Below are positions 47,401-59,542 of a stretch of 64,000 nt of DNA, one piece after another. A program made the translations under genes and the position numbers. Each line of letters begins with the position of its first letter. Positions within the stretch are counted from its first letter, which is position 1. The notes below the pieces were generated by a model. That model was not told the DNA's origin. It saw only the letters and a list, made by a program, of their open reading frames with translations, and ran no database searches. Origin of the DNA: Liquidambar formosana (Eukaryota > Streptophyta > Magnoliopsida > Saxifragales > Altingiaceae); NCBI GenBank assembly GCA_039720395.1, contig CM077833.1, forward strand, positions 17,297,133 through 17,361,132. The letters run 5' to 3'.

Positions 47401-50400
47401 TTAAAGGTGTGAGGGGATGCGGGTATCATGGCATTACGTAACGGGCCTCAGTCAACGTGAGCGTGAATTTTTCTAATCTCACATAACAGCCCTAAACTTA
47501 AGAATACACATGTTTTCACCTCAGAATCCTATACATATTAATGGTTCCAAAAAAATTTAACAAAAATTTATTCAACCTAACCTTTTTAAGTATGAGTAAA
47601 GCATTTTACAATGTTATCTAACTATAGACCTATGATGTCTACCACTATATCTAACCTTCCATGGTGTAGATCTAGGGTTAGACATTACAGATCTAGCATA
47701 TGAAGCAAAATAAATAATAAATAATTAAAAATAAAAACAATTTGTGAAAAAAAATTGAAAATTAACTGTGGAGATTTGGTTTTGTGCTTCAAATTTAAGT
47801 TTTCGGTTTCAAATCCTGAAAATCTATGTTCTAATCTTGTAGATCTGAGGTGGAGGTAGATAGCAAAAAAAAATAGGAGAGTAGAGAGGGAAAATCTGAA
47901 ACAAAGAAGCTGAAAGGGAATGAGCTGCCCTTTTTAAAGCATAACAGCCATTACAATTGTGAATTCCTATACATAACCTGTACAAGGGTGAATCGTGTAA
48001 CGGCAGTTTAAAAATCCCATGTGTTATGTAAAAAAAAGTATTTGATATGCTGGTCCATAATTTAAAATGCACTTATCAATCTGCTTCATACACTTTTTGG
48101 AAATTTTATAAATTAGATAAAATAAAGGTATTTTTTTATGTCCACGTATTGCCTCACTCGGAAGGGTGCACAACTCTTAGATTCCTCTACACGACTATTC
48201 CAAGGAAGGAGGTGAATGCAAAACACTTTGTCCCCAGGAGGCAAGGCATAGGCCAAAAATGTCATACCAAATACAAAAGAAAAAGCTTTCAGTTTATTAT
48301 TTCTATGATAACAAAATATTCATTAAGAGTACTAGAAGAGGACAAGGTATTCTCACGAAAATAAAGATGAAAGAGAACCAAGATAAGAAACATCAAGACC
48401 AAAATGAACCAATAAAGCAACTGACCTGTCATGTTCCTGAAGCCCAAAACAAAGAGAAGCTAAATAAAACCTGTCATGGAAAACTACAAATCTTGAACTC
48501 CTCCAAGCTTAAATATCCTCTAAGTTGGCAAGGAATCTACGAGAAGTAGCAATACGAGCTACTAGAATGATTGATGATATTTACTTCTAATTTAATGAAA
48601 TCACCGAATTATGCTTCTCGCAATCATTTTGGTACACTCCTCTCCAAAGTAAATCTTGCCCAATGTACGACATAGTCTCCTTCCACAACTAAAAGCAACA
48701 CTGTTCTCAGCAAAACATCCTTGACACACGAGCGATTTTCAGCAGGCCAATTCATCCAAGGAAGTTGGGGGAGTGACTTTCTAGTCATACAAGTGGATTC
48801 CATATATTGGTTAATGTTCAGTTCTAATTAATTGAAATCACCAAATTATACTTCTCGCGATCATTTTGGTACACTCCTCATGGAGAAGCCTCTCTTCCTT
48901 AAATTAATGATGTTTATTTTCTATGAAACCAATTGCACAAAATAAAAAACAAAAACAAAAACCTGTGAAATGTAGTTCTCTCATATAACATGCAACATTA
49001 GGGATGATTGAGAGTAGGGCTATCAAGGTTGGACACTTGGACCTACCTCACAGTGTTGGAGTTGGTCCCACTGTCCCGCATGGGACATGTCACCCGTTAG
49101 GGGGATTGGGGTGACTAAGACCCAAGAATCAAGACTTTAGACTCTTTAGGCAAGAAACCAAGATGGATGAGGTGAGGTGGTGAGATGAGATGTCAGGTTG
49201 ATACACTTAGTCCCTCATACCCTGGTTAGAGAGGGTCATTGGACTATATATGGAGGCCCAAATCCTTAACATACAAGACGCACTTTAAATTCATGAGCCT
49301 ACAAGCAAAGCAAACAATATCTTGATATTGCGGAAGGGTGGGGCGTTCCAAGGGCGACCCAAACCCAAATCAAGTTTTAAAAACTCTTGTCAACCTGCCT
49401 AAAACCCAATTCAAGGTAGTATCCCATTTGTGTCCCAGTTAAAGGTGGAGGAGCACACCTTACCTCACTAACCCAATTAAATAAACGGGAGGTGAACATA
49501 ACTAAACCCATCCATGACCCCAACAATAGAAACTCCAAACCTGTTTAATTAAGGGCAGGGCAGGTTACCAGATTAACTGGCCCCATTTCCATCCTTATGC
49601 ACCAGAATTGTGTGGCGGTTCTGATATACATCCTTTGCCAAAAGAGCAAAAGAATGACATCTCTATTTTGTGATGAATTTGAAAACAAGAATATACTCAA
49701 AGATGAATTTGAAAACAAGAATCTACCCAAAATATACACACACTCACACGTCCTAAATTGTGCATCTGAATAGGAAAATGAACCAGATCATTCAAGCCTC
49801 TCATAAAATTAAGCTATGCATGGCAAGAAAAGGACATGCAAACAACACCACAGTAGAGGAACCACAAAGCAATCATGTCATGAACTTGTTTTTGGCTAGC
49901 CAGAGGTTTAACTTTCACATCTATTGACATTTAGTTAGGTAAGTTCTAATTATCATTTAATCATATTGTGTCATCTTTTCTCTCTAATCACAATTCACAT
50001 AGAAACAGAGTTCAAAAGTAGTTTTCCTCTTCTTTTATTAGTGATGAATTAATATTCTAAGTTTCTAACTATAATCATTATCACTCTAGAAAGAGAAATA
50101 AAGGATAAGGACAATCAGAAGGCCATGCAGTTGGGGTTAAGGCTTAGTTGAGTTGAGTTGAGTTGTTGGCAATCAAGAGGCAATGTGTTTTTGGTTTACT
50201 TTTATATAGTTTTATGTATCCCTGTTCAGCATAATTGCACATAGTTGAAAAATATCAGATATTACTTTTATAAATTCCAGTTCAGCATGATTGCAGTGTT
50301 GAAAATTCGCAAAGTATATAATGATCTTACGTCTGTTAGGTCTATCTGTGGATCTTCCATGGACTTGTAAAGCATGCCTTTGAACTCATGCATTACTTTT

Positions 50401-53400
50401 TCAACCTCTTCAAGAACACGTTTTAGTATTCCCACCTGAAAGTGACAATAGCATAGTAAATTCATTTAAGAAAATAGCACGCAAAAATCATATCACGCAA
50501 GTCCTTCATTAATGCTCATGCAATAAAACATTCGAAATGAGATCAAAGCATACTACAAATGATTCAATAAATTAGTGAAACCAAAATATCATATTCAACA
50601 ATGTTCAGCTATAAATATATGGTAGGACAAATTACTTGTGAGTGAAACTTCATGAGATCAAACAAAACAATGATCTAAGATGTGTGCCTCACATACTAAA
50701 GACGCATAGAACAGAAAAACAAATACCAAAGGCACTTTGATTTTGTAAATGAATGCTACCAATTGAAAATTAAGGCAACTGTCCATAAAACTATAACAGT
50801 CTTAAATAAAGGAACAAATTGACTGTAAGTGTGGGATAAATCTGAATAGTGATAGAAATTACAAATTCTAAAAGAAAAAAAATGCCATAAATAAGATTGT
50901 CTTTTTAAGTGGGCATAAATTTTTATACTAATGAATCATTTACTAAATGAGGAAAAGGGGGCAAGGAAAACCCTAGACACCCATAAAAAGAAAAGAACCT
51001 TATAACAAGTATAAGAACTCCCCCCAACAACGACACAGACAAAAAGAAAAAATTTCCTAGTCCCTCATATCACTGCACAACAATCTCTTAACATCATGAC
51101 TCGCTAACAAAACAAGCCTTAGCTTTGGACTCAACAATAACAACATAAGAGGCAACAACCTCAAAAGCTATACTATTTTCATGGACAAGCACATAAATGT
51201 CTGTTCTACACATGCGCACAGAAACGTTCGTATATAGATTAATAACTTATACCAACTTCAGCACCTTCCATCATTACTGGTGTATGTACATGTATATATA
51301 GTCGTGTATGTATATATTCATATTACGGTAACTACAACACCCTGGCAACAACTATAAATCAATTTAAAAAAACCCGCTGAACTTCAAAACTGAACAAATA
51401 ACCCCCTCAGGCCTCAACTAATAAAGTGTGACACCTTACCCCCTCTGTTGCCCCGCTTCAATGTTAAGTTGAAGAAAAAACACCTTGACAAAACACTAAT
51501 GCTCCATTTGGTTGCAAAGGAAGAAAGATAAAGAAAATAACTGAAATTTATATCACAGATTTTAATCATTTGAGACCTGAGAAATCAAAAAACGTCCACT
51601 CAATTGAGCCTAACCCAACTGCTTGGCTTAGCCGAACCAAGTTTTTCATTCTTCATAAAGCAAAAAAACAACAAACAGAAGATTCAACACGACAGTTGTG
51701 AAGAGATTGTGAACATGGTTAAATCATGGAGGATTTTCATTGAACTTCTACTTCTGACATCATTTGGAAGTGAATCACAATGGCCTTATCCTTTCTCACT
51801 AGGGCTAACTGGAATCCTCTTATCCTTTCCCACTAGGGCTAACTGGAATCCTCCTCCATATGTTACTAAGAAATGAACATTTATGAGTGTTCTATTGCTG
51901 TGGAAGGGTGAAGATGATGCCTTGGTGTAGAAGTTTAATGTTAAAGGGATCTTTTTTCTCTATGCTTAGTTTGCTAGTAGTTCCTATGGGGGTCACTTTT
52001 CCTTCAAGAAGGTGTGGGGTCCTCAAGCTCCTGCCAAAGTAGGTTTTTTTTTTTTTTTTTTTTTTCTTTTTTGCATGGACAACTGTGAATGAGGTGAACC
52101 CTATCTTCATTCATTGACTCATTGTCCATTTACATAAAGTTGTTGTATTTTCTTTTCTTGTTGTTCGGTGCCTCTTGGGTACTTCCTAACACGGTGTTAG
52201 ACCTTTTTATGGGTGGTGCTTCAATGAAGGTGGGAGAAGGAGAAAGGTTATATGGGACGTGGTACCTCTTTGCCTTTTGTGGGTAGTGTGGAAAGAGAGA
52301 AACAGAAGAATTTGTTAATATGAGGATCATTCATTACAAGAGATGAAAGAGCTCCCTCTAAAGACTTTGTTTCTATGATCTGAGGCTATGGATGTGGGTC
52401 ATAGAATCTCTTTTTTGGAATCTTTATATTGTACTTTTGGGGGATGAACAAAAGTATACTTTTTGTTTTGTTGTATATATCCTGTATAGAGACCCCAGGC
52501 CATTCTTTTCTGTTTAATGAAATTTTATTAGTTATCAAAAAAAAAAAAAAAAAATTTCTCAGTCCACAGAACTAACTTTGACAGAGTAATGTGTTTGTTT
52601 TTCAAAGACAACAAAACAGTAATGATGCTTACAAAGTGGAAATTTTAGCTTTTCTTTGGGGTTATAGGGAAACAAAGAATGGGGACATGGTTAGGCCTTC
52701 GGTGCAAGGAGAGTCAAACCTGGATATGAGAGGTGTAATATTCATTCTCATTGTCCTTGGAGGCATCATCTCTACATTATGGGGATCATGGATTCACCAT
52801 TTCCATGCGATGCACTTTAAAGTAAATTTCAGGAATGCTAACTCAGAGACGTTTTGTTTGGCTAAGAGAGGATTTATGATTCGAGGATTCTTCTTATGAT
52901 CTCACGTACAAGTGTATTCCATCTCTCTTTTGTGTTGTTAGTTGCTTTATTTTCAATTTTGTTTTGTTTTGTGTGTGTGTGTTTTTGTAGTTGTTTCATA
53001 TTGAGAGATTTCCTGCTTGTTTATGTTCATCTCCTGTACAGAAGACAAATAATAATAATAATAAATAACTACTATTATTACTATTGTTATTATTAATGGA
53101 ACATCCCAAATGGGCAGCAAAGAGAAAACAACTAGGTACTGTTACCATCCAACAACAGTCGTGATTGTGCCGAGAAGTAATAAGAAAACTTGTATCTGGA
53201 ACAGCAGAGACAAATGCTAAATCATAAGGAAACATAGATATTTACACAAATGTGCATTCCCACATACGAACAGACACAAGCAAGCAAACAGATACTTCAA
53301 GTATGAAACAAAGAATGCATCAGTGATGCCTCACTTTTGCCTCACAGACTTCCTGATTACATTTCAATTTCATTCTCGATTGTATGATGAGGATACAACA

Positions 53401-56400
53401 GTTCATATTAGAATTATCAATTAGATTAGACAAACTCCACTTTTTTTAATAATAGAGCATATGCTCAACCATACCTAATTGTATAACTGCTTTTTCTTTT
53501 TTTTCTCTACGAAGTTGTGATTTCTGCCTAGGAAATTTATTTCTTTTCTACAATTGCAACTTATAATTTATATAAACATATCCATCAAAAGGCAAAACAA
53601 TAGCATATAAAACTAGACAAGTAGCTGATTTTTTATTTTTATAAGATTTGATCCGGATCCCAGGAACAATCACTTGAGGAACAACAATATCGTCCAAATT
53701 GAAATCTTAATGCATGAATAGAACAAATTACTAGAGACCTCAGCAAAGCCAAGCTCCCAGATGTTGCATAAACTCTTTCATCCATATACACTTTGAAATG
53801 GGAAGATTATGAACAGAATTCAAAGAAACAAGAATAAATGATGAAATAAGAGGACAAAGTGGTTAGAAGACACCTTCATTAAAGAACATATGTGAGACAG
53901 TGAGAGTCAATTCCAACCAATAATTCATTTGATGCTTAAAAATGAGACTGGAAATGATCTGAACTAAACAATATACTGTAAAATAAATTTTTGCGTACAT
54001 GAGAAGGCAGAACAATCGACTTTGCTTTCCTGTACTCCCTAACTGCCAAGTCATATTCACCCTTACTAATGCTCCCACGAATTGTACTGGGCAAATTGAA
54101 TAGCGTTCGGAATCTCTGAAGCATTCCTTGGACAGACCTGATCTTCTCAGCTTGAGCCTACAATTATGTCATTCAGAAAATCCTGATTAAAAATTAATGT
54201 CATTCAACAAAAAAATAGAACTTACCTGAACTATATTGCAACAGTTTGTATGTCCAAATTTATCAAAAGTTTGAATTTTATGCACCTGTCTTTCGAATAA
54301 GGGCTCAAAAGCACGATTAGCCAGTGAGCTGACTCCTTGAATACAATTAAACAAGTGAGAAGTTCCTGACCCTTCAGGGTCTTCTTCAATCCTTCTCAAT
54401 TTTGACTCAATATCTGTACAACAACCAAAATTCTCTACATCATAATCAAAAACACCCAACTTATCACTCATGGGTAGAAGTTTAACTTATCACTCACGGC
54501 TAGAAGTTTAAAATGAAAAGAACCATGAGTATACAAAATTCAGTCTCAAGCCAAATAGATCGGCTAGTTTGCTATAGCAAATAATAATTGTAGAAAGGCA
54601 GAAACCCGTGTGAGATGGGATGGTAGCATACCATCAATTGTGGTTTTGCAGGAGACAAAGCAATCAAAATTTTCTTTAACCAATTGTTTTCTCTCTTGAG
54701 TCCGTCCTTTCAGATCAGTTTTTAAAGCAAGAGCACCACCCTCCAAGTCTGCAGCACTCGTATCTTGGTGTATTCGGGATAGAAACAGCTTTGCATCGAA
54801 TTTCTCAGAGAAATACAGCAACTTCTCTGCAAAAATTCATTCAAGGAATGTTGTCAGCTAAAATAATAATTTTAAAAAAAAAATGTTATTATTGCCTCAA
54901 AACTCTTGACAGCCATTTTTTGCGCCAACTTTAAATTTCAAGATATTCAAGAGATGACCATGAGAATTCCAGAAAAGCCAACATACAATAGGCATATCTA
55001 TGAAAAAAATGGTATAAGCTCCAACAGAAATATTCATGAGGTAGAAAACATTTATTTTTTTAACATAAATAAATAAGCAATACTCACATCAACAACGATA
55101 CTGATTATAGTTGATCTTCACTCTTTTTCTCTTAGTTATGATATGCTTTACTTTTTCTTAGAAATAATATTTTGTTAAGAATCTACAGCAAGCAAATAGA
55201 GCTCCTTGCGTTTAAACAAACATTTAATTTCACCATTCACTGCCAGTGGATTCCCCTCTTCAACAACCTCCTAGTAGTTTCTCAAAAAGTGTAGTATGTG
55301 AACCTCTAAGTCTCTAACAAATGTGCTCATCTGATAAACTAAAGCAAACCTACATGATTCATGCCGAAGTGCTGAGATTTGGCAAAGCTGAAGATTGGGA
55401 GCTGAGAGTTTAGACTTTAAGTTAAGTGCCTCGCAGCCTTTACTAAGCTAACCACAAAGGAAACACCCCTTTACCATCAACCATAGAAACTTCCCTCAAT
55501 CTTCAAGGGTCCTCCAATATTATCCCTGATAAATGCCATGCCCGAAAAGTATTTCCTCCCTCATGATAGCATCCATGACATGGCATTCCTAACACCACAA
55601 TGCACATGGCTAGTGTTTTATTTATCGCAGTCAGAACTCAGAAGTCACTAGAGGCTCTGCCTTTGAGCAAAGACCAAGGCCTTGAAAAAGCACACTTCAT
55701 TTAAATGGAGGCTTTTTTTTCTTTTTCTTTTTCTTTTTTTTTTTTTTTTTTTTTTTGGTTTTTTTGGCTGATTCAAAGTCATTTTTTGAGCTTCTTAATG
55801 TCTGCACTTGAAAATTATTTGATGTGGCCATGTAGTTGACTTGTTGAATTAGATATTTCATGTGCTTGAATATGAACATTTTGGTAATTTCCAATAGCTT
55901 AATATGTTACTTTTTAGATGAATGCATCAATGCATTTCAGCAAATTTGCAATATTATTTGATTTAGTTTAATAGATTGGAAACAGGTACACTGGATATAA
56001 TGTATGGAAATGAGGGATTGCCCCCCACGGGGGGGCTATGTAAGATTCGAACCTGCTAATTTCATACAATTGAACAACATTAACCAATTGAGCTAATAGG
56101 CAAAGCATTCATTATTTTCATTTCTTTGAATTTTCATATGTATATATTAACTTATTTCTTCCTTATATTTAATTTATAGAGTCCTAAAACATTTGCCTTT
56201 AGTGAAGTTAAAAGTTAGAAGATTTGTGGAGGCCACGTGGGCCCCACCGATGCAACAATTACTTTATCATGGATGCTACATGAAGAGGAGAATATTTATT
56301 GGGTATGATTGGACCTATAAGGTTCAAGCCTCCTAGGATATGGGGACATATATAACTCTATGATAGGGTATTTTGGTAATTTTACAAATTTGGGTTTGTT

Positions 56401-59400
56401 TGATTTCAAAGTCAATAAACATTTGGTTATGAGTCTTATGACTTCAGTTAATTACTATACTTGTGGGGAATTTCTTTTTAAAATTTAAAAAGTCTTATTT
56501 TGCTTGAAATTTTCTATTCTTTGAAGTTCTATTTTCCTAGATTTTCTATTATCTAAAAGTTTCTATTTTCTAAAGTTTCTACTTTGAGTCTTATTTAGTT
56601 ACTAAGAAATCTTTTAATTATTTTAGTAGCAGTTCTAATTTAGAAAGTAACCTATTTTGACAAGTAGTAGAATTTAGCAAGCAGGTCTTCTTGTTCATTA
56701 TTCATTACTTCTCTAAATAAGCAAGTTTTGTAGACATAACTACAAGAAGTTGATTAATGAGAATTTCTGTACCTTTTGCATTTAATTAATGGTAAGATTC
56801 CATTAATTTTCTTCAATGAGACTCCTATAAACCCTTAATGAGACTCTAAGGTTTATCTTCCCTTTCATCTCCTTCTTCTCTGTCTTCTTTCTCCTCTTTT
56901 TTTTAATTTACAGCACTGTTGTAAACTTTTAAACTCCATAACTAACCCTTTCTTTAGTCTCAATTTTAACCCTAAAACCCTTACATTTCACCCGAACCCT
57001 AAACCTACCTTTTCTATACGGTTTAAGCTTAAAAAACCTAAAAATTCTTAATATATCCAAAAATCACTGCAACCTTTTTTCTTTGGATTTCTTACCATAT
57101 TCTTCCTTAAATCATCACCAAATTAAATTTTATTCCACCTGCAGCCCTAATTCTTTTTTTTCTTTTTCTTTTTTCTTTTTTTAAACAAAGAAGGGGGCTA
57201 CAAGCATCATAAAGCCTCTCCTAGTATCCCAACCAGGTTGGCACCCTACGAAGCTTCCCAATCCTACGCTATTAGCCCTGAGTATTATTATTGTTGTAAA
57301 ACATGGTGTTAGGGTTTGATTAATTAACCCTCATACCTCAAGATGTTATTATATAATAAAAGGAATATAAAGACAAGAAACCCCCCCCCCCCCCCACCCC
57401 CACATATTGACCCACAATACATCTCATAACAATTATTAAGAAAAGAAAGAAAAGTAATAACAAGAAGGAAAAAGAGAAAAACCTGTCTGGTCTTGGTGGC
57501 ATATATATGCCACAATCCAGCTCACAATAAAAAAAGAAAAGATAAGTAATCAAGAAATAAACCTATAATTGTCCAAGCCAGACATATCCCTACTCACTTC
57601 CTTGGAGATAAAACCAGAACCAGTAGACCACCAAGCAAGTTGAGAACATGTAAGAGCATGATTAGCCATTCTATCTACAGCCATAATTCCAACATACCTT
57701 TCACAATCTCAAAAGAAAACAAAACTCTAGCCCACTATAGTTGATTATACAAAACCTTTTTCTCTAATTTGAGGACTGTCCTACATCACGAAGGTTTGAA
57801 ATTTAACGCATCACAAATAAAGTTGGATTCGATACAAACTTAAACTGAAGAAAAGAAGTCTACACTCTAATATTTCTTATATTTGATACAAACTTAAACC
57901 ATTGGAGAGGTTTTGATAAATAAAGTTGTATAGATTTAGTGAGTTCTAGACTAAGGGCTGCCAAATGTTTGTTGAAAGTTACACCAGACTATTTACTGAA
58001 AGATGGCTAATCCATTTTGACTAAATATTTTTTGTAATTTGGATTCATCAAGTTCAAATTTAAGTTACACATATGGCAGTAAACCATCTAATCTAAATTC
58101 AGTAGTAGGCTACTCAGGCCAAGAAAAACTAAGCTCCAAACTAGAGTTGATCTTAGATCATTCATCTCTTTTTTTTCTTTTTTCCTTTGGCTGGGTTAGT
58201 TCATTCATCTCACAAATGATTTCATACATCTGTACGAGCCCCTCTAATAAAGTCAATCTTGAGTGAACCTCGACTAGCTTGGTTTGTCTTACAATAGCCA
58301 AGCTCCAAAAATATGATTGAGATAAGCTTGTCTATCTCAAAAACAATCTCAAAGAAGTCTCAAGCCGATTCATCTTCCTATCCTTGTGGGTATATCAAGA
58401 GACATTCTAACTCATGCACTAATGGAAATCTCCAAGATTACTCAAATTTTGGGCAGAAGAAGAAGAAGAAGAAGATATGTGAACAAATTTCTATAAAAAT
58501 AATAAATAAATAAAACAACTACTCCCCTAGCTTTATGGGAGAATTGCAGAGCGTTATAAGAGAAGTGGTAAAAATGTGAAAAAATATAAAGAAGCCATCA
58601 ACTTCCCCATAGAAATAAAATATAAAATTCCATGATATGCATCAAATGGTTTGAATAAAATAAGCAAAAGAAATACCTCGAAGATTAGCATCTGTATGAT
58701 CTCTATCAGACTTGGATGGAGAGCTTTCTAAAGACTCAGTAATCAGCCTTAATGATTTGTTGTCTATTATACTGTCAGTACAACATAAACTCAGGAAAGT
58801 TGAAAGGATAAGAAGAAATGAGGTATTTAAGAAACAAGTACCATACAACTATTGATTTTAGCTTGCGCTAATAAGAATATTAAGAATAATTTTATTACAA
58901 CAAAAACAGCATAATTGCAAACGTTAAGTCAACTCTAGGTTCTCTTGCAGTAAAAGGATTATTGAAGATTTGCAATTTCCAGCAAAAGAAAAATAAACTA
59001 AAATTCGTTAAACATCATCAGATATGCAGCTAACTCAAGAGTCAAGATATTTGAAGCAGGCTAGTAGCAGAGCCCATCTATTACTGCGAGAATAAGTGAC
59101 TCAGAATAAATTGAAAACAATGAGAATACTGTTTCAGGTGAACAATAGTGCTTAATCATTGACCCCAAAAATGAAAAATAAAGGTATAACGCACTAAAAA
59201 AATTTGATTATTTACTAGTGCAATCCACAACAGGCATCCCAACAGAAGAGAAATTTACCCCAATCCTAGCGGATCAACACATTCCATGCCCCGAGGGAAG
59301 GACTGTAAACTGTTAAGGCCCTTTATACCCACTGTTGATGCCTTGCGCTCAAACTTCTGAGCCACCGGAACAGCTCTAGTCTCTCGCATCTCACGAACCC

Positions 59401-59495
59401 TACGACCGAGCTACAGAAGAGTATAACTTTGATTAGATGAATCATTAATCCATAAATACCCCATCCCACCATCTCCCAAAAATGAGTTAGCATGT

Positions 59496-59542
<47 letters not shown>

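Larger units (their letters stand above)
54827..58676 (-). other. SEC5 intron 3
   Basis: 3850 bp. It holds a T-rich tract (about 55716-55756), a tRNA-like SINE relic (55990-56104), a retroposon-like fragment at 57180-57270, a C15 run (57381-57395) and a (GAA)n run (58458-58474). Confidence 0.85.
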
